In this document: in pieces, positions 45,306-53,842 of the stretch
How the letters are laid out: each line of letters begins with the position of its first letter
How positions within the stretch are numbered: the stretch's first letter is position 1
IMG/VR virus record: IMGVR_UViG_3300046616_000205
Location: 1 to 61,609 of that record
DNA: 61,609 nt
Source of the DNA: a virus
Reading direction: 5' to 3' (one strand)
The notes under the pieces: generated by a model
What the model saw: the letters and a program-made list of their open reading frames with translations, nothing else
The model's database searches: none
Told to the model about the DNA's origin: nothing
Made by a program: the position numbers and the translations under genes

Positions 45306-45853
45306 ACTTCGATTTACCCATGCCACGCGAGGAATTTCACCTCATGGATTGCGTGGTGCGGGCTACTCGTCGAGGGAACTACAACTTACCCAGCCTGAGT
45401 ATCATCACCAACGGGACTGAGAAGTTAACCGTCGATCAATACATGTACGTCTACGATGATCCAACGAACCTGGGTGTCACCTTCGGTAACTCTGAGACAG
45501 AAGACTTTGTCATCTGGATCACATCTACCCTCAAGCGTTTCGATACTGATTTCGCTCGGGACACGCTCTTACACGAGTTATGCCACGGGTATTTTCATTG
45601 CTACAAGCATGGCCAGCAGTTTCGCCGGTATTTAGCGAGGGTCATGTGCCATTACAAGTGGTTAGTCTGTCCTGAATTCGACACAGAAACAATGCTCAGG
45701 ACGATGGTGACTCGATACAGTCGAGACACCGAAGACTACATAGAGATGGAAATCGAGTCGTTCCTAAAAGCGGCTCAGGATGAGCGGACGTATGTCACCG
45801 GACGATTCGAGGAGTTACGCCATGCCGAAGGTATGGTTAGGCTTCCAGCCTGA
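45290..45853 (+). CDS. HExxH metalloprotease-like protein
   Basis: 187 residues from ATG 45290; a start at 45200 would overlap the preceding gene. DTLLHELCHGYFHCYKHGQQ holds HExxH with a later His (KHGQQFRRY), the SprT/WLM-like layout of the protein at 26256. Another SprT-like helper of DNA repair or host protein breakdown is plausible. Confidence 0.65.
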   Translation: MDAALDFDLPMPREEFHLMDCVVRATRRGNYNLPSLSIITNGTEKLTVDQYMYVYDDPTNLGVTFGNSETEDFVIWITSTLKRFDTDFARDTLLHELCHGYFHCYKHGQQFRRYLARVMCHYKWLVCPEFDTETMLRTMVTRYSRDTEDYIEMEIESFLKAAQDERTYVTGRFEELRHAEGMVRLPA

Positions 45854-46043
45854 CGGAACAATGGTGTGCCAGATCCCAGAACCTATGTGGATTGAACGTC
45901 GTGTACAGGTCGAAATGAACCACTCCCTGTACCGGCAGATCAAATCCGCAGAGACTAAGTACCACAAGTTTCAGGACGCTATGATGTTCTGGCTTCAAGA
46001 GAACGAAGAGGGTCGAATGCGGAGGATCAGCGATGGACGATAG
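45822..46043 (+). CDS. Hypothetical protein
   Basis: 73 residues from ATG 45822 (GAGGAG site), overlapping both neighbours. Strands then a helix (NHSLYRQIKSAETKYHKFQD). Function unknown. Confidence 0.6.
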   Translation: MPKVWLGFQPDGTMVCQIPEPMWIERRVQVEMNHSLYRQIKSAETKYHKFQDAMMFWLQENEEGRMRRISDGR

Positions 46044-46209
46044 TAATCACACGATCATCGAGAATGCCCTCAAGGATTTCCCCTGGGGTAACTATGGACT
46101 CGACGAAGTGGATATCGGTCTAGCCGATGATCCCGAAGCCCAGGAATGGGTCAAGGATCTAGCAGCAGACATCTGGCACGACCTGTTCAGGGCGGAGCGA
46201 CTGAAGTGA
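46033..46209 (+). CDS. Hypothetical acidic protein
   Basis: 58 residues, GGAGGAT site. Acidic, helical (VKDLAADIWHDLFRAERLK). GTGA overlap with thyX. Confidence 0.6.
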   Translation: MDDSNHTIIENALKDFPWGNYGLDEVDIGLADDPEAQEWVKDLAADIWHDLFRAERLK

Positions 46210-46916
46210 GCAAAATCCAATTCAAGTCCGATATGGACGTAGAGTTAGTCAAGTCTGTAGGAGGCGATGTAGATATCGCTGAAGCAGCTTGGGTATCCAA
46301 CTACGGCGGGGACATTCCTACAGACCGATACGAGCGCATTCCTGGGCTCATCAACTTCCTCATGAGGGACCGCCATGGTTCACCATTTGAACACACCAGC
46401 TTCACTTTTCTCATCAGTGCCCCTTTGTTCGTGTTCTACGAATTCCACCGTCACCGTGCCGGATGGTCTTATAGCGAAGAATCTGGGCGTTACCGTGAGC
46501 TGGAGCCGGTGTTCTACGTGCCAGGGGTGGATCGTGCACTCCGTCAAACCGGATCTCCCGGTAAGTATGCGTTCGAACCAGGCTCCTACCAGGAAGTCAT
46601 CCTGACTCAGGCTGCGCATAAGAGGGCAGCTACAGACGCATGGAATGAGTACCAGAGCCTCTTAGAGAAGGGGATTGCCCGTGAAGTCGCGCGGAATGTT
46701 CTCCCAGTGTCCTTATATAAAACTATGTACGCGACGTGTAATCTCCGATCCTTACTCCACTTCCTTTCGCTGCGCCGGACCCATCCGCTGTCATCGGTCC
46801 CAACTTTCCCGCTTCGGGAAATTGACATGGTGGCTGAGCAACTGGAAGAGCTGGCCCGTGAAAAGTTCCCGCTAGCTTTCGAGGCCTTCGACAAGCAAGG
46901 TAGGGTAGCCCCATGA
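46206..46916 (+). CDS. thyX: FAD-dependent thymidylate synthase
   Basis: 236 residues from GTG 46206. The ThyX motif RHR-x2-WSYSEESGRY (consensus RHRxxSxNEESxRY, with small changes) and later NVLPVSLYKTMYATCNLRSL, FLSLRRTHP are clear. ThyX makes dTMP from dUMP using flavin and methylene-tetrahydrofolate; with the dCMP deaminases it forms a complete dCMP-to-dTMP route. The motif reads W-S-Y where S-x-N is usual, a detail worth checking. Confidence 0.9.
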   Translation: MSKIQFKSDMDVELVKSVGGDVDIAEAAWVSNYGGDIPTDRYERIPGLINFLMRDRHGSPFEHTSFTFLISAPLFVFYEFHRHRAGWSYSEESGRYRELEPVFYVPGVDRALRQTGSPGKYAFEPGSYQEVILTQAAHKRAATDAWNEYQSLLEKGIAREVARNVLPVSLYKTMYATCNLRSLLHFLSLRRTHPLSSVPTFPLREIDMVAEQLEELAREKFPLAFEAFDKQGRVAP

Positions 46917-47095
46917 AGTATCTGAGCTATTCAAGTTGCCGTGTACGACCCTGGACAGAACACAAGAATTTCCCTGTCAAGGCCGTGGAATGGGAACGAG
47001 ACAGTTACAAAAAGCGTGATCTGCACATTTATGCGTGGGACGAAGAAAACGGAACCCTCACGTTGATCCCGAAAGAAGAGTGGCCTACCAAATGA
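46913..47095 (+). CDS. Hypothetical protein
   Basis: 60 residues, ATGA overlap with thyX. Basic N-terminal half, acidic middle (HIYAWDEENGTLTLIPKEEW). Function unknown. Confidence 0.6.
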   Translation: MKYLSYSSCRVRPWTEHKNFPVKAVEWERDSYKKRDLHIYAWDEENGTLTLIPKEEWPTK

Positions 47096-47559
47096 ACGAC
47101 TTCAGCGCATTACCCGCCGATAGTCTCAAGCAATTCGTCCTGGACAAGACACGGGTAGGGTCTCGATTAACTGTCGATTCCTACGTACTGCAATCCTCGA
47201 AATTCAGTGTAGAAGAGGGCCTGAATCTCTTTGCGGATGAACTGGTCGTCGGGCTCGAAGCGTTTGTATTGCAGGATAAATTACCCCCGAAGACTGTGGA
47301 AAAGGACTATGTCTGCACCACACCTCCGGTTCCAACTACGTGGTGGGACCACTTCAAACACACGTACAGGGACCGGACCTGGCTCAAGCATCTGATAGTG
47401 CACCTTAAGCCGCCCATGTACACAGCAGAAACAAAGAACGTCACACTCCGAGTCGATCTAGAGCGATGGATCTCTTATCCAGAAGCTCAGAATATTCCGG
47501 AGACATTCGGTCGACAGTACCGGGGTTACAACGTCAAGTCATCCTTGTGGGATTCGTGA
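47092..47559 (+). CDS. Hypothetical protein, 155 aa
   Basis: 155 residues from ATG 47092 (ATGA overlap). Contains TTWWDHFKHTYRDRTWLKHL and LIVHLKPPMYTAETKNVTLR, a layout seen in minor phage proteins of unknown role. GTGA overlap with the next gene. Confidence 0.65.
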   Translation: MNDFSALPADSLKQFVLDKTRVGSRLTVDSYVLQSSKFSVEEGLNLFADELVVGLEAFVLQDKLPPKTVEKDYVCTTPPVPTTWWDHFKHTYRDRTWLKHLIVHLKPPMYTAETKNVTLRVDLERWISYPEAQNIPETFGRQYRGYNVKSSLWDS

Positions 47560-47714
47560 TCGGTCTGTATAGTAACGGGATGCACGGCTTTATCTTGGAT
47601 GAGATAGAGCTGGGCACCCGTGTAGCAATGGCAATAGAGAACGAGGCCTTGGGTTTCGGGCCACTGTTCGACCTCTCGTACGAGTTGTACATGAAGGAGC
47701 ACGGCGATGAGTGA
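47556..47714 (+). CDS. Hypothetical protein
   Basis: 52 residues from GTG 47556. Helical, acidic end (FDLSYELYMKEHGDE). Function unknown. Confidence 0.55.
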   Translation: MIGLYSNGMHGFILDEIELGTRVAMAIENEALGFGPLFDLSYELYMKEHGDE

Positions 47715-47961
47715 AGAAGAAGACTACGAGCCCACTCGGGAAGACGCTTTATTCGTGATGCAGAACCGGGAGTTATTAGCCGAGGAAGGTGTGCGCATCA
47801 CACCTAAGGGGCACATGGCTACGGTTCTCATGCAGATGGGTGTGGACATCGAAAGCGCGGAGAAGGTGTCTGAAGAGATGTCTCGACGCATCTTCGACGA
47901 CGGCTGGACCTATATTCCGAACGAGAGCTTACGGCCTCTGGATGTGCCGGATGAGCTTTGA
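47707..47961 (+). CDS. Hypothetical acidic protein
   Basis: 84 residues. Helical (ATVLMQMGVDIESAEKVSEE). Overlaps both neighbours. Function unknown. Confidence 0.6.
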   Translation: MSEEEDYEPTREDALFVMQNRELLAEEGVRITPKGHMATVLMQMGVDIESAEKVSEEMSRRIFDDGWTYIPNESLRPLDVPDEL

Positions 47962-48529
47962 GACCGAATGCTTTCATGAATCGTGGGAATGTGTAGGGGG
48001 AGCGCATACCTGTACTGATTGCAGGGCTTATCTCGGTACAAAGGAGGCTCGGGACGAGTTGTTCGGGGGATTCTTCCAGTCTTGTGATATTTGTTCACAA
48101 GTCGAAGTGTGTACCCATGGCCCAGAAGTGATGTGCGGGAGTTGTGCGCCTCCACATTCCTGGCTAGCCGATATAGCAGAACAGTGGGTCACCAAGGATT
48201 CCGGACTACGAGAACAGTTCGAGTCTGGAATGCAGCGGGACACACAGGCGGGAAAGGCTCGTTACGACTTGCTGTTTCCCAAGGATGTGCCGTACTCTGC
48301 ACAGTTCCTTACCCGTGTAGCTGAGTTACTGGCTCGTGGGGCGGAGAAGTATTCTGAGAGGAACTGGGAACAGGCTGCGGGCGAAGTCGAGATGGAGCGA
48401 TTCAAGTCGTCAGCCTTACGGCATCTTGCTCAGTGGATGGCCGGAGAGACTGACGAAGACCATGCGGCAGCCGTAGCTTTCAATCTTCTCGGAGCCGAAA
48501 CTCTGAAATGGAAGATGGAGAATGGGTGA
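47951..48529 (+). CDS. dATP/dGTP diphosphohydrolase-like protein with zinc ribbon
   Basis: 192 residues from ATG 47951. The N-terminus carries Cys pairs (HTCTDCRAYLG, SCDICSQ, VMCGSC). The second half matches the N-terminal-type dATP/dGTP diphosphohydrolase (former DUF5664) layout: GKARYDLLFPKDVPYSAQF, LTRVAELLARGAEKYSERNW, RFKSSALRHLAQWMAGETDE, DHAAAVAFNLL. Relatives (MazZ) serve nucleotide pools in 2-aminoadenine phages, but no PurZ is in this window. It probably adjusts dNTP pools together with the MazG-like protein at 5-280. Confidence 0.75.
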   Translation: MSFETECFHESWECVGGAHTCTDCRAYLGTKEARDELFGGFFQSCDICSQVEVCTHGPEVMCGSCAPPHSWLADIAEQWVTKDSGLREQFESGMQRDTQAGKARYDLLFPKDVPYSAQFLTRVAELLARGAEKYSERNWEQAAGEVEMERFKSSALRHLAQWMAGETDEDHAAAVAFNLLGAETLKWKMENG

Positions 48530-48641
48530 GCGATTCTTTCTGTGGCGGCATAGGAAGTGCTATCCACACGTAGTTCGCATGTCTGACTTCTATACATCAG
48601 GTTGGATGTGCCTGATGCATTGGAAAACCTGGAGCCCGTAA
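48522..48641 (+). CDS. Hypothetical small protein
   Basis: 39 residues, GGAGAATG start overlapping the previous gene. Basic and aromatic (GERFFLWRHRKCYPHVVRMS, SGWMCLMHWKTW). Its stop abuts the DNA polymerase ATG. Confidence 0.5.
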   Translation: MGERFFLWRHRKCYPHVVRMSDFYTSGWMCLMHWKTWSP

Positions 48642-51152
48642 ATGAAAATCCTGCTCTTTGACGCTGTCGACACAGAATTGACAACGGAAACGCTGTCGAT
48701 CTGTGAGGACATCTGCACTGAGTATGGGTGGGCACACGATGACGTTGACTATGCGCACATGCGGAAGAAGGACGAACTTCCCCGTATGCCGCAGGCCGAC
48801 GTCATCGTGTGTATGGGAGCAGACGCTTTGAAGCTTCTGTTCCCGGATGCGCCTGTGCTCAAGAAGTGCGCGGGTGCCCTGATGTACCACGAAGATTTAG
48901 GTACCTGGGTCCTGCCTACCAATCACCCGAACGTCATCTACATGCCCGACGGCGCGGGTTACAACCAGTTCGATATCTTCTACGATCACATGCGTCGTGC
49001 CATCGACCTGTGCCAAGGCACGCTCTCTTTCCCGGATCCGGAAGGCCGGGTCATGAACTGGGAGTGGATGGGCCACAACGGCACACAAGGGTACGACGGA
49101 GACCCTAAGGTCTGGTCAGGGTACTTCGAGGCCACCCCGTCCGAGGTAAGCCGTCAGAAGGCGATTCTGCGAGCCTGGCTACAGGATCTCGACGCCGGAC
49201 AGAAGCTCAAGTTCGCTATCGACACCGAGTCGTACACCGTCGACTACTTCAAGCCGATGACCATGATCCAGATCTACGATCCCCGAGTGGATAAGGCGTA
49301 CGCCTTCAACTGGGGTGTCGTGGAGAAGGCCATGTACCTATGGCGTCGTCTGCTGACCCATGAGAATGTCATGTGGATCTTGCAGAACGGCAAGCATGAC
49401 TACAAGATGTTCAAGCACTGGATGAAAGTCACGCTGACGAACTGGCGTGACACGATGATCATGGCATTAGGTCTGACCGAGAAGGGTAATCAGACCGGAC
49501 TGAAGTATCTGTCCCGGCAGTACTGTAACGCTCCCTTCTATGAGGAGGCGCTGGAAGAATGGCTCGATTCAGATAAGGCCAAGATCAACTACGGGCATAT
49601 CCGGCCGGACGTTCTGGCCAAGTACGGTTGTTACGACGTTGTGTGGACAGACGCACTCGACGACATTCTTCCCCCTCTGATCGAACGTGAAGGCACTACT
49701 TGGCTGGTGGAGAACATTCTTCTCCCTGCACAGAAGACCTTTGCGGAAGTCGAGTACGTAGGCATTCTGATCGATCAGCCGTACATGGCGGAACTCAAAG
49801 AGGAATGGGTGCCGCTTATCGATGCGGCCATTCTTGAGGTACAGGACTACGCAATGCGGGCCGGATTCCCGTATGACGATGATCTGGTCAAGAGTCAGAT
49901 CGTCCGACGTATTTGTGACTGTGTTCCGTACGAATTCCACGAGAAGCTGAAGCGCTGGGTCGAGGACAAGAAGATTGCCTGGGCGTCCATCCGGAAGTAC
50001 CTGCGGGAGGACATCGGTCTGGACTCTCCGTGCGAGGTGTGCGCTAAGCGCCGCTACGTACGAGACCTCGACCGGACCCTGAACGTGTCCAGTCCAAAGC
50101 AGATGCAGCACCTCTGCTTTGATATTCTCGGAATGGAGGAGACGTATGAAGGACGCAAAACCAACAAGTACTTCTGGAAGCTCAACCCCGCCCATGAATT
50201 CACCCAACTGGTCGAAGCTTACCGACAGCTCCAGTATCTTAACCGAAACATCATTTCGGGATTTGCTAAACACATCCGAGCTGACGGCCGAATCCATCCG
50301 AGTTTTTGGCTTTCTGGTACTGTCACTGGACGTCTATCAGCCTCTGAACCCGCCGTTCATGGGATCCCCAAGCATGGGCCCAACCCCAAAAAGCTGAGGA
50401 AAGGCTTCAAGCCTGATCCCGGTTGTCTGCTTCTGGACTGTGACTATGCCAACCTGGAATTGTTCATGGCCCATCACCTCACAGGTGATGCAGCGCTCCT
50501 CGAAGGTCTTCAAGGGGACCTGCACAGGACCACCGCAGCGGCCATGTACATGAAGGACATCCAGGAAGTCAGTGATGCAGAAAGGCAGTCGGCCAAGCCG
50601 GTTAACTTCGGTGCCGGATACAACATCGGCCCGGGTAAGCTGAGTCGGGATATCAACCTGATCAAAATCACCAACGGTGAGAAGGCGAAGGCTCAGGAAT
50701 TCCTCGCGGCTTTCTGGTCCAATTATCACGTCTGGAATCAGGCCCGGCTAAGCTGGGTGGAAGACGCGATGGAGAACTGTGAACTCCGCACCGAAACAGG
50801 TCGAGTACGTCGTTGGAATCTGATCACCAAGGACAACATGTGGAAGGTAGAGAACCAGGCCTGTAACTTCAAGGGCCAATCTCTCGCTTCCGATCTCTGT
50901 CTCACCTCGGTTATCCAGCTTCAGAAAGAGTTGACCGAACGCGGTTGGGGACGGGTTCTCCTCACCGTTCATGACAGTATTGTCTACAGCATCAAACGAG
51001 AACACATCCATGAGGCCGTGACTTTGATCCGGCAGATTATGACGACTCCTATCTTCGAAACTCGGACTCCGTTCCGGATCGATGTGCAGGTCGGACACAA
51101 CTACGGAGACACTACGGACTACGACGAATCAACCGATTACACAGTCTGGTAA
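48642..51152 (+). CDS. polA: Family-A DNA polymerase with 3'-5' exonuclease
   Basis: 836 residues. An N-terminal domain (about 1-160) is followed by the proofreading exonuclease (FAIDTESYTVD, acidic pair D194/E196; later NGKHDYKMF), then the polymerase. Motif A is LLLDCDYANLELFMAHH (D600), motif B RQSAKPVNFGAGYN (R648, K652), motif C LTVHDSIV (H777, D778). The second acid of motif C, normally Glu (HDE), is Ser here. The Phe in NFGAGY favours selection against dideoxynucleotides. It lies in the rightward replication block and ends in a strong terminator. Confidence 0.9.
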   Translation: MKILLFDAVDTELTTETLSICEDICTEYGWAHDDVDYAHMRKKDELPRMPQADVIVCMGADALKLLFPDAPVLKKCAGALMYHEDLGTWVLPTNHPNVIYMPDGAGYNQFDIFYDHMRRAIDLCQGTLSFPDPEGRVMNWEWMGHNGTQGYDGDPKVWSGYFEATPSEVSRQKAILRAWLQDLDAGQKLKFAIDTESYTVDYFKPMTMIQIYDPRVDKAYAFNWGVVEKAMYLWRRLLTHENVMWILQNGKHDYKMFKHWMKVTLTNWRDTMIMALGLTEKGNQTGLKYLSRQYCNAPFYEEALEEWLDSDKAKINYGHIRPDVLAKYGCYDVVWTDALDDILPPLIEREGTTWLVENILLPAQKTFAEVEYVGILIDQPYMAELKEEWVPLIDAAILEVQDYAMRAGFPYDDDLVKSQIVRRICDCVPYEFHEKLKRWVEDKKIAWASIRKYLREDIGLDSPCEVCAKRRYVRDLDRTLNVSSPKQMQHLCFDILGMEETYEGRKTNKYFWKLNPAHEFTQLVEAYRQLQYLNRNIISGFAKHIRADGRIHPSFWLSGTVTGRLSASEPAVHGIPKHGPNPKKLRKGFKPDPGCLLLDCDYANLELFMAHHLTGDAALLEGLQGDLHRTTAAAMYMKDIQEVSDAERQSAKPVNFGAGYNIGPGKLSRDINLIKITNGEKAKAQEFLAAFWSNYHVWNQARLSWVEDAMENCELRTETGRVRRWNLITKDNMWKVENQACNFKGQSLASDLCLTSVIQLQKELTERGWGRVLLTVHDSIVYSIKREHIHEAVTLIRQIMTTPIFETRTPFRIDVQVGHNYGDTTDYDESTDYTVW

Positions 51153-51159
51153 ACTGTTT

Positions 51160-51186
51160 GAGAGGCGCGCGCTTTGCGCGCCTCTC
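51160..51186 (+). terminator. Hairpin terminator
   Basis: GAGAGGCGCGC / GCGCGCCTCTC, 11-bp stem, 5-base loop, just after the DNA polymerase gene. Confidence 0.8.
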
Positions 51187-51206
51187 TAGTGCTAAGTGAG
51201 GGTAGA

Positions 51207-51371
51207 ATGATCTGCCAGCAGTGTGCTGATGCCGTCGCTAAGAACGGTGAAATTTTTACCAAGGCAGAGAAAACTGGTGTCAAGCCCGAAGTCATGGCGG
51301 GACACCCACAGAACTGCGGATGCCCGTGTCAACACAAGTGGCCCGGTTCCTGGAAGGGTGTAAAGCATTGA
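51207..51371 (+). CDS. Small Cys/His protein
   Basis: 54 residues from ATG 51207. CQQCADAVAKNGEIFTKAEK with NCGCPCQHKW, a motif found in small actinophage proteins beside replication genes. GTTG-type overlap with the next gene. Confidence 0.6.
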   Translation: MICQQCADAVAKNGEIFTKAEKTGVKPEVMAGHPQNCGCPCQHKWPGSWKGVKH

Positions 51372-52123
51372 AAATCTTAACCTTGGACATCGAGACCTCC
51401 CCGTCATTAGCCTACGTCTGGCGTCTCTTCAAAGAGAATATTCCGCTTCAGCGATTAGTCGACACAGGTGAGGTCATCTGTGTAGCCGCTAAGTGGTACG
51501 GTGAGGATGAAGTCAAGTTCTTTTCGGTCTACCACGACGGCAAGCAGGAGATGCTTAACGGCATCTACAATCTGCTGTCCCAGGCGGACGCTGTTGTTAC
51601 CTATAACGGTAAGAAGTTCGACATCCCGCACCTCAACCGTGAGTTCATTCTTGCGGGTATGACTCCGCCTTCTCCCTACGCGCACATCGACCTGTACTGG
51701 ACTGCGCGGCAGAAGTTCAACTTCATCTCCAACAAACTTGACAACATCGCCAAGGAGTTAGGTCTAGGCGGTAAGTTCACGCATGCAGGCTTCCAGCTTT
51801 GGATCGATTGTATGAACAACGATCCTGACGCTTGGGAGCAGATGAAGATCTACAATATGAAGGACGTCGCTCTAACTGAGCAGGTTTATACGCGACTTCT
51901 CCCCTGGATCACATCCCACCCCACCGTTAGTCTGTACGACGAGTCTGACCCTCTTGCGGCGTCTCCGTCGACCTGTCCTAACTGTGGGAGCACCGCTCTC
52001 AAGCCACGCGGGCGTGCGTACACCTCTGTGACGGTCTATCAGCGCTTCCGCTGTGACGACTGTGGCAAGTGGTCACGCAGTAACAAACGTCTCGAAGGTG
52101 TATCAGTGCGAGGTTTGTCTTGA
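51368..52123 (+). CDS. DEDD 3'-5' exonuclease with zinc ribbon
   Basis: 251 residues from TTG 51368, overlapping the previous stop. RNase H-like exonuclease motifs: LTLDIETSPSLAYVW (DxE), VVTYNGKKFDIPHLNREF, and YNMKDVALTEQVYT, followed by a C-terminal zinc ribbon (CPNCGSTALK ... CDDCGKWSR). This plan is that of YprB-like or Pol-epsilon-like free exonucleases of phages. Confidence 0.75.
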   Translation: MKILTLDIETSPSLAYVWRLFKENIPLQRLVDTGEVICVAAKWYGEDEVKFFSVYHDGKQEMLNGIYNLLSQADAVVTYNGKKFDIPHLNREFILAGMTPPSPYAHIDLYWTARQKFNFISNKLDNIAKELGLGGKFTHAGFQLWIDCMNNDPDAWEQMKIYNMKDVALTEQVYTRLLPWITSHPTVSLYDESDPLAASPSTCPNCGSTALKPRGRAYTSVTVYQRFRCDDCGKWSRSNKRLEGVSVRGLS

Positions 52124-52148
52124 CCTAGTGCGTGTAGACGCCTAGTAT
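52120..52148 (+). promoter_or_regulatory. Promoter for the peptidase gene
   Basis: TTGACC (52120-52125), 17-base spacer, TAGTAT (52143-52148). The leader that follows folds as a large GC hairpin (52161-52200). Confidence 0.55.
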
Positions 52149-52222
52149 TTAAGACAGTTAGTAGCGCTCCAGGGAGCCTCTGGCCCCTTGGGGCGCTTAC
52201 TAATTACCGAAAGGAACTTCGC

Positions 52223-52741
52223 ATGTCTCAGATGAAGCCAGGTGATTTCTACCTGACACGTATCGGTGGCCTGACAGGCGCCGGGATCACCCTCGCTCAG
52301 TGGGCCATCGGTGATCTCTCTCGCTACTCCCACGCAGGTATTTTCTTGGGTGACTGCTTCGACGACGGCATTGAGTACGTAGCCGAAGCGATGCCGGGTG
52401 GTCTACAGATCAACCCTATTAGTAAGTATCACGGCAAGGAACTGATCCACTCTCGCTTCGATCTCACGGATGATGAGCGGAACACCATTGTCGCCTTCGC
52501 TGTCAGCAAGCTGGGTACCCCTTATAGCTACTTAGGCTACTTATACGTCGGTCTAACGGCGTTCAAGCACTGCCCTGAGTGGGTTAAGGACAAGGTTTCC
52601 AGCTCAGACGCTCTCTTCTGTAGCCAGTTTGTGGACTGGGCTTACAGCAACGCAGGCGTAAAGCTGTTCGACGACGGCCGGGTGTATCTCGACTGTACCC
52701 CTGGAGACTTGGCGAGGTTGCTAGATGATTACTACGAGTAG
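52223..52741 (+). CDS. Permuted papain-fold cysteine peptidase-like protein
   Basis: 172 residues, AAAGGAA site. KPGDFYLTRIGGLTGAGITL ... YSHAGIFLGDCFDDGIEYVA gives the His (SHAG), and SSSDALFCSQFVDWAYSNAG gives the Cys (FCSQ), the reversed order of YiiX/NlpC-P60-like circularly permuted peptidases. Such proteins cut peptide or amide bonds, in some cases in peptidoglycan. It has its own promoter, so it may act in lysis or in host-wall handling; unproven. Confidence 0.65.
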   Translation: MSQMKPGDFYLTRIGGLTGAGITLAQWAIGDLSRYSHAGIFLGDCFDDGIEYVAEAMPGGLQINPISKYHGKELIHSRFDLTDDERNTIVAFAVSKLGTPYSYLGYLYVGLTAFKHCPEWVKDKVSSSDALFCSQFVDWAYSNAGVKLFDDGRVYLDCTPGDLARLLDDYYE

Positions 52742-52752
52742 TCTTTATTGGG

Positions 52753-53211
52753 GTGGTACATTCTGTCAGCCGTGGTCCTGAAGTGGGACGGCACGACAGG
52801 CTTGTAGAAATGGCTATGAACGTGGCCAGGACAAGCAAGCATGAAAAGTGGCAGTTGGGGGCAGTGCTAACCCGAGGCTCAACCTTCCTTAGCAGTGCTC
52901 CTAACAAGTTTCGTAACCCGCCGTGGATCAACCACTTGCAAGCAACGAGGCATGCCGAGATGGAAGCAGTACGCAAGAGCCTCAACGGTACGCGAGGCAC
53001 TACTATCTATGTGGCACGAGTAGACAAGGACGGCAAGTCCCGTATGGCCAAGCCCTGTCACCGCTGTATGAAGGGTTTGTACCTGGCAGGAGTGCGTGAG
53101 GTCGTGTACACTACTAACGATGGCTCCTACAGCGTAGAGCGCGTCAAGGATCTTCCTCAAAATTACTCAGATTACGGGGTTGACACCGAGGCGGAGCACC
53201 TACTAAAGTAG
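52753..53211 (+). CDS. Second dCMP/cytidine deaminase-like protein
   Basis: 152 residues from GTG 52753; an ATG at 52810 would cut into the first helix. Zinc deaminase motifs RHAEMEAVRKSLNG (HAE) and PCHRCMKGLYLAG (PCxxC), with QLGAVLTRGSTFLSSAPNKF as the substrate-side strand. Differs clearly from the copy at 41307, so the two may use different substrates. Confidence 0.8.
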   Translation: MVHSVSRGPEVGRHDRLVEMAMNVARTSKHEKWQLGAVLTRGSTFLSSAPNKFRNPPWINHLQATRHAEMEAVRKSLNGTRGTTIYVARVDKDGKSRMAKPCHRCMKGLYLAGVREVVYTTNDGSYSVERVKDLPQNYSDYGVDTEAEHLLK

Positions 53212-53270
53212 TTATCAGAAGGGCACGGAGGAACCAGCCGAGAGGCAAGGCCAAAGGAAGCCCAGGTAAC

Positions 53271-53330
53271 TTGAGAACTGAACAGTGTGACATGATATAC
53301 TTATGGGTCCGTCATATTGCGGGCGGACCC
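53271..53330 (+). promoter_or_regulatory. tRNA-operon promoter and leader hairpin
   Basis: TTGAGA (53271-53276), a 19-base spacer and TATACT (53296-53301) preceded by TGA, an extended -10. A GGGTCCG / CGGACCC hairpin (53305-53330) follows directly, just before the first tRNA. Confidence 0.5.
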
Positions 53331-53335
53331 AACAT

Positions 53336-53409
53336 GGCTGCGTGCGCTAAATGGCAAAGCGGTGGGCCTCAAAATCCCATGAATGTCGGTTCAAATCCGA
53401 CCGTAGCTA
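53336..53409 (+). tRNA. tRNA-Leu(CAA)
   Basis: Acceptor GGCTGCG/CGTAGCT, D stem CGCT/AGCG, anticodon loop CTCAAAA, T arm GTCGG TTCAAAT CCGAC. The variable loop has only 5 bases, unlike the long arm usual for Leu tRNAs. The top anticodon-stem pair is C-T. Confidence 0.75.
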
Positions 53410-53410
53410 C

Positions 53411-53842
53411 GTGACATACACAAACTGGAAGTCTCCAGATAACGAAGAGCGTTTACGCAACGCTGTAGCGGAGGCTGCTAGTATTGCAGGTGTCGCTCGA
53501 CTCTTAGGCATTGCACCTAAAGGTGGGAACTACAAGACCCTCAAGCATCACATAACTCGCTTAGGGTTAGACACAGACCATCACACAGGTCAAGCTTGGA
53601 ATCGAGAGAACTACTCAGCACCTAGTAGCTCTCGAAACAAGAACACAATCCGTGCTGCATTAATCCGTAAGCACGGGCATAAGTGCTGGCAGTGTGATCT
53701 ATCCGAGTGGATGGGCCAACCCATTCCTCTGGAGATGGACCACATTGACGGGAACAATTCAAACAACGAGCTGGACAACCTACGGATTCTATGCTGTAAT
53801 TGTCACGCTCAAACTCCGACGTTTCGTAATAAGCGTCGGTGA
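53411..53842 (+). CDS. HNH endonuclease inside the tRNA array
   Basis: 143 residues if GTG 53411 is used; the frame also has ATG 53351, which would read through tRNA-Leu. The start region YTNWKSPDNEERLRNAVAEA and VARLLGIAPKGGNYKTLKHH match HNH proteins of the LAGG-type phage family, and CWQCDLSEW, LEMDHIDGNNSNNELDNLR, CCNCHAQTPTFRN complete the HNH core with zinc Cys. Its stop codon touches the next tRNA. Probably a homing nuclease that moves tRNA genes. Confidence 0.85.
   Translation: MTYTNWKSPDNEERLRNAVAEAASIAGVARLLGIAPKGGNYKTLKHHITRLGLDTDHHTGQAWNRENYSAPSSSRNKNTIRAALIRKHGHKCWQCDLSEWMGQPIPLEMDHIDGNNSNNELDNLRILCCNCHAQTPTFRNKRR

Noticed and set aside
47951-48529. MazZ of a 2-aminoadenine (Z-DNA) pathway
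   Set aside because: No PurZ or DatZ-like gene in view; the similarity is only at the level of the wider diphosphohydrolase family.
48897-50297. Minus-strand frames inside the DNA polymerase gene
   Set aside because: The polymerase motifs are on the plus strand and intact; the reverse frames have no features.
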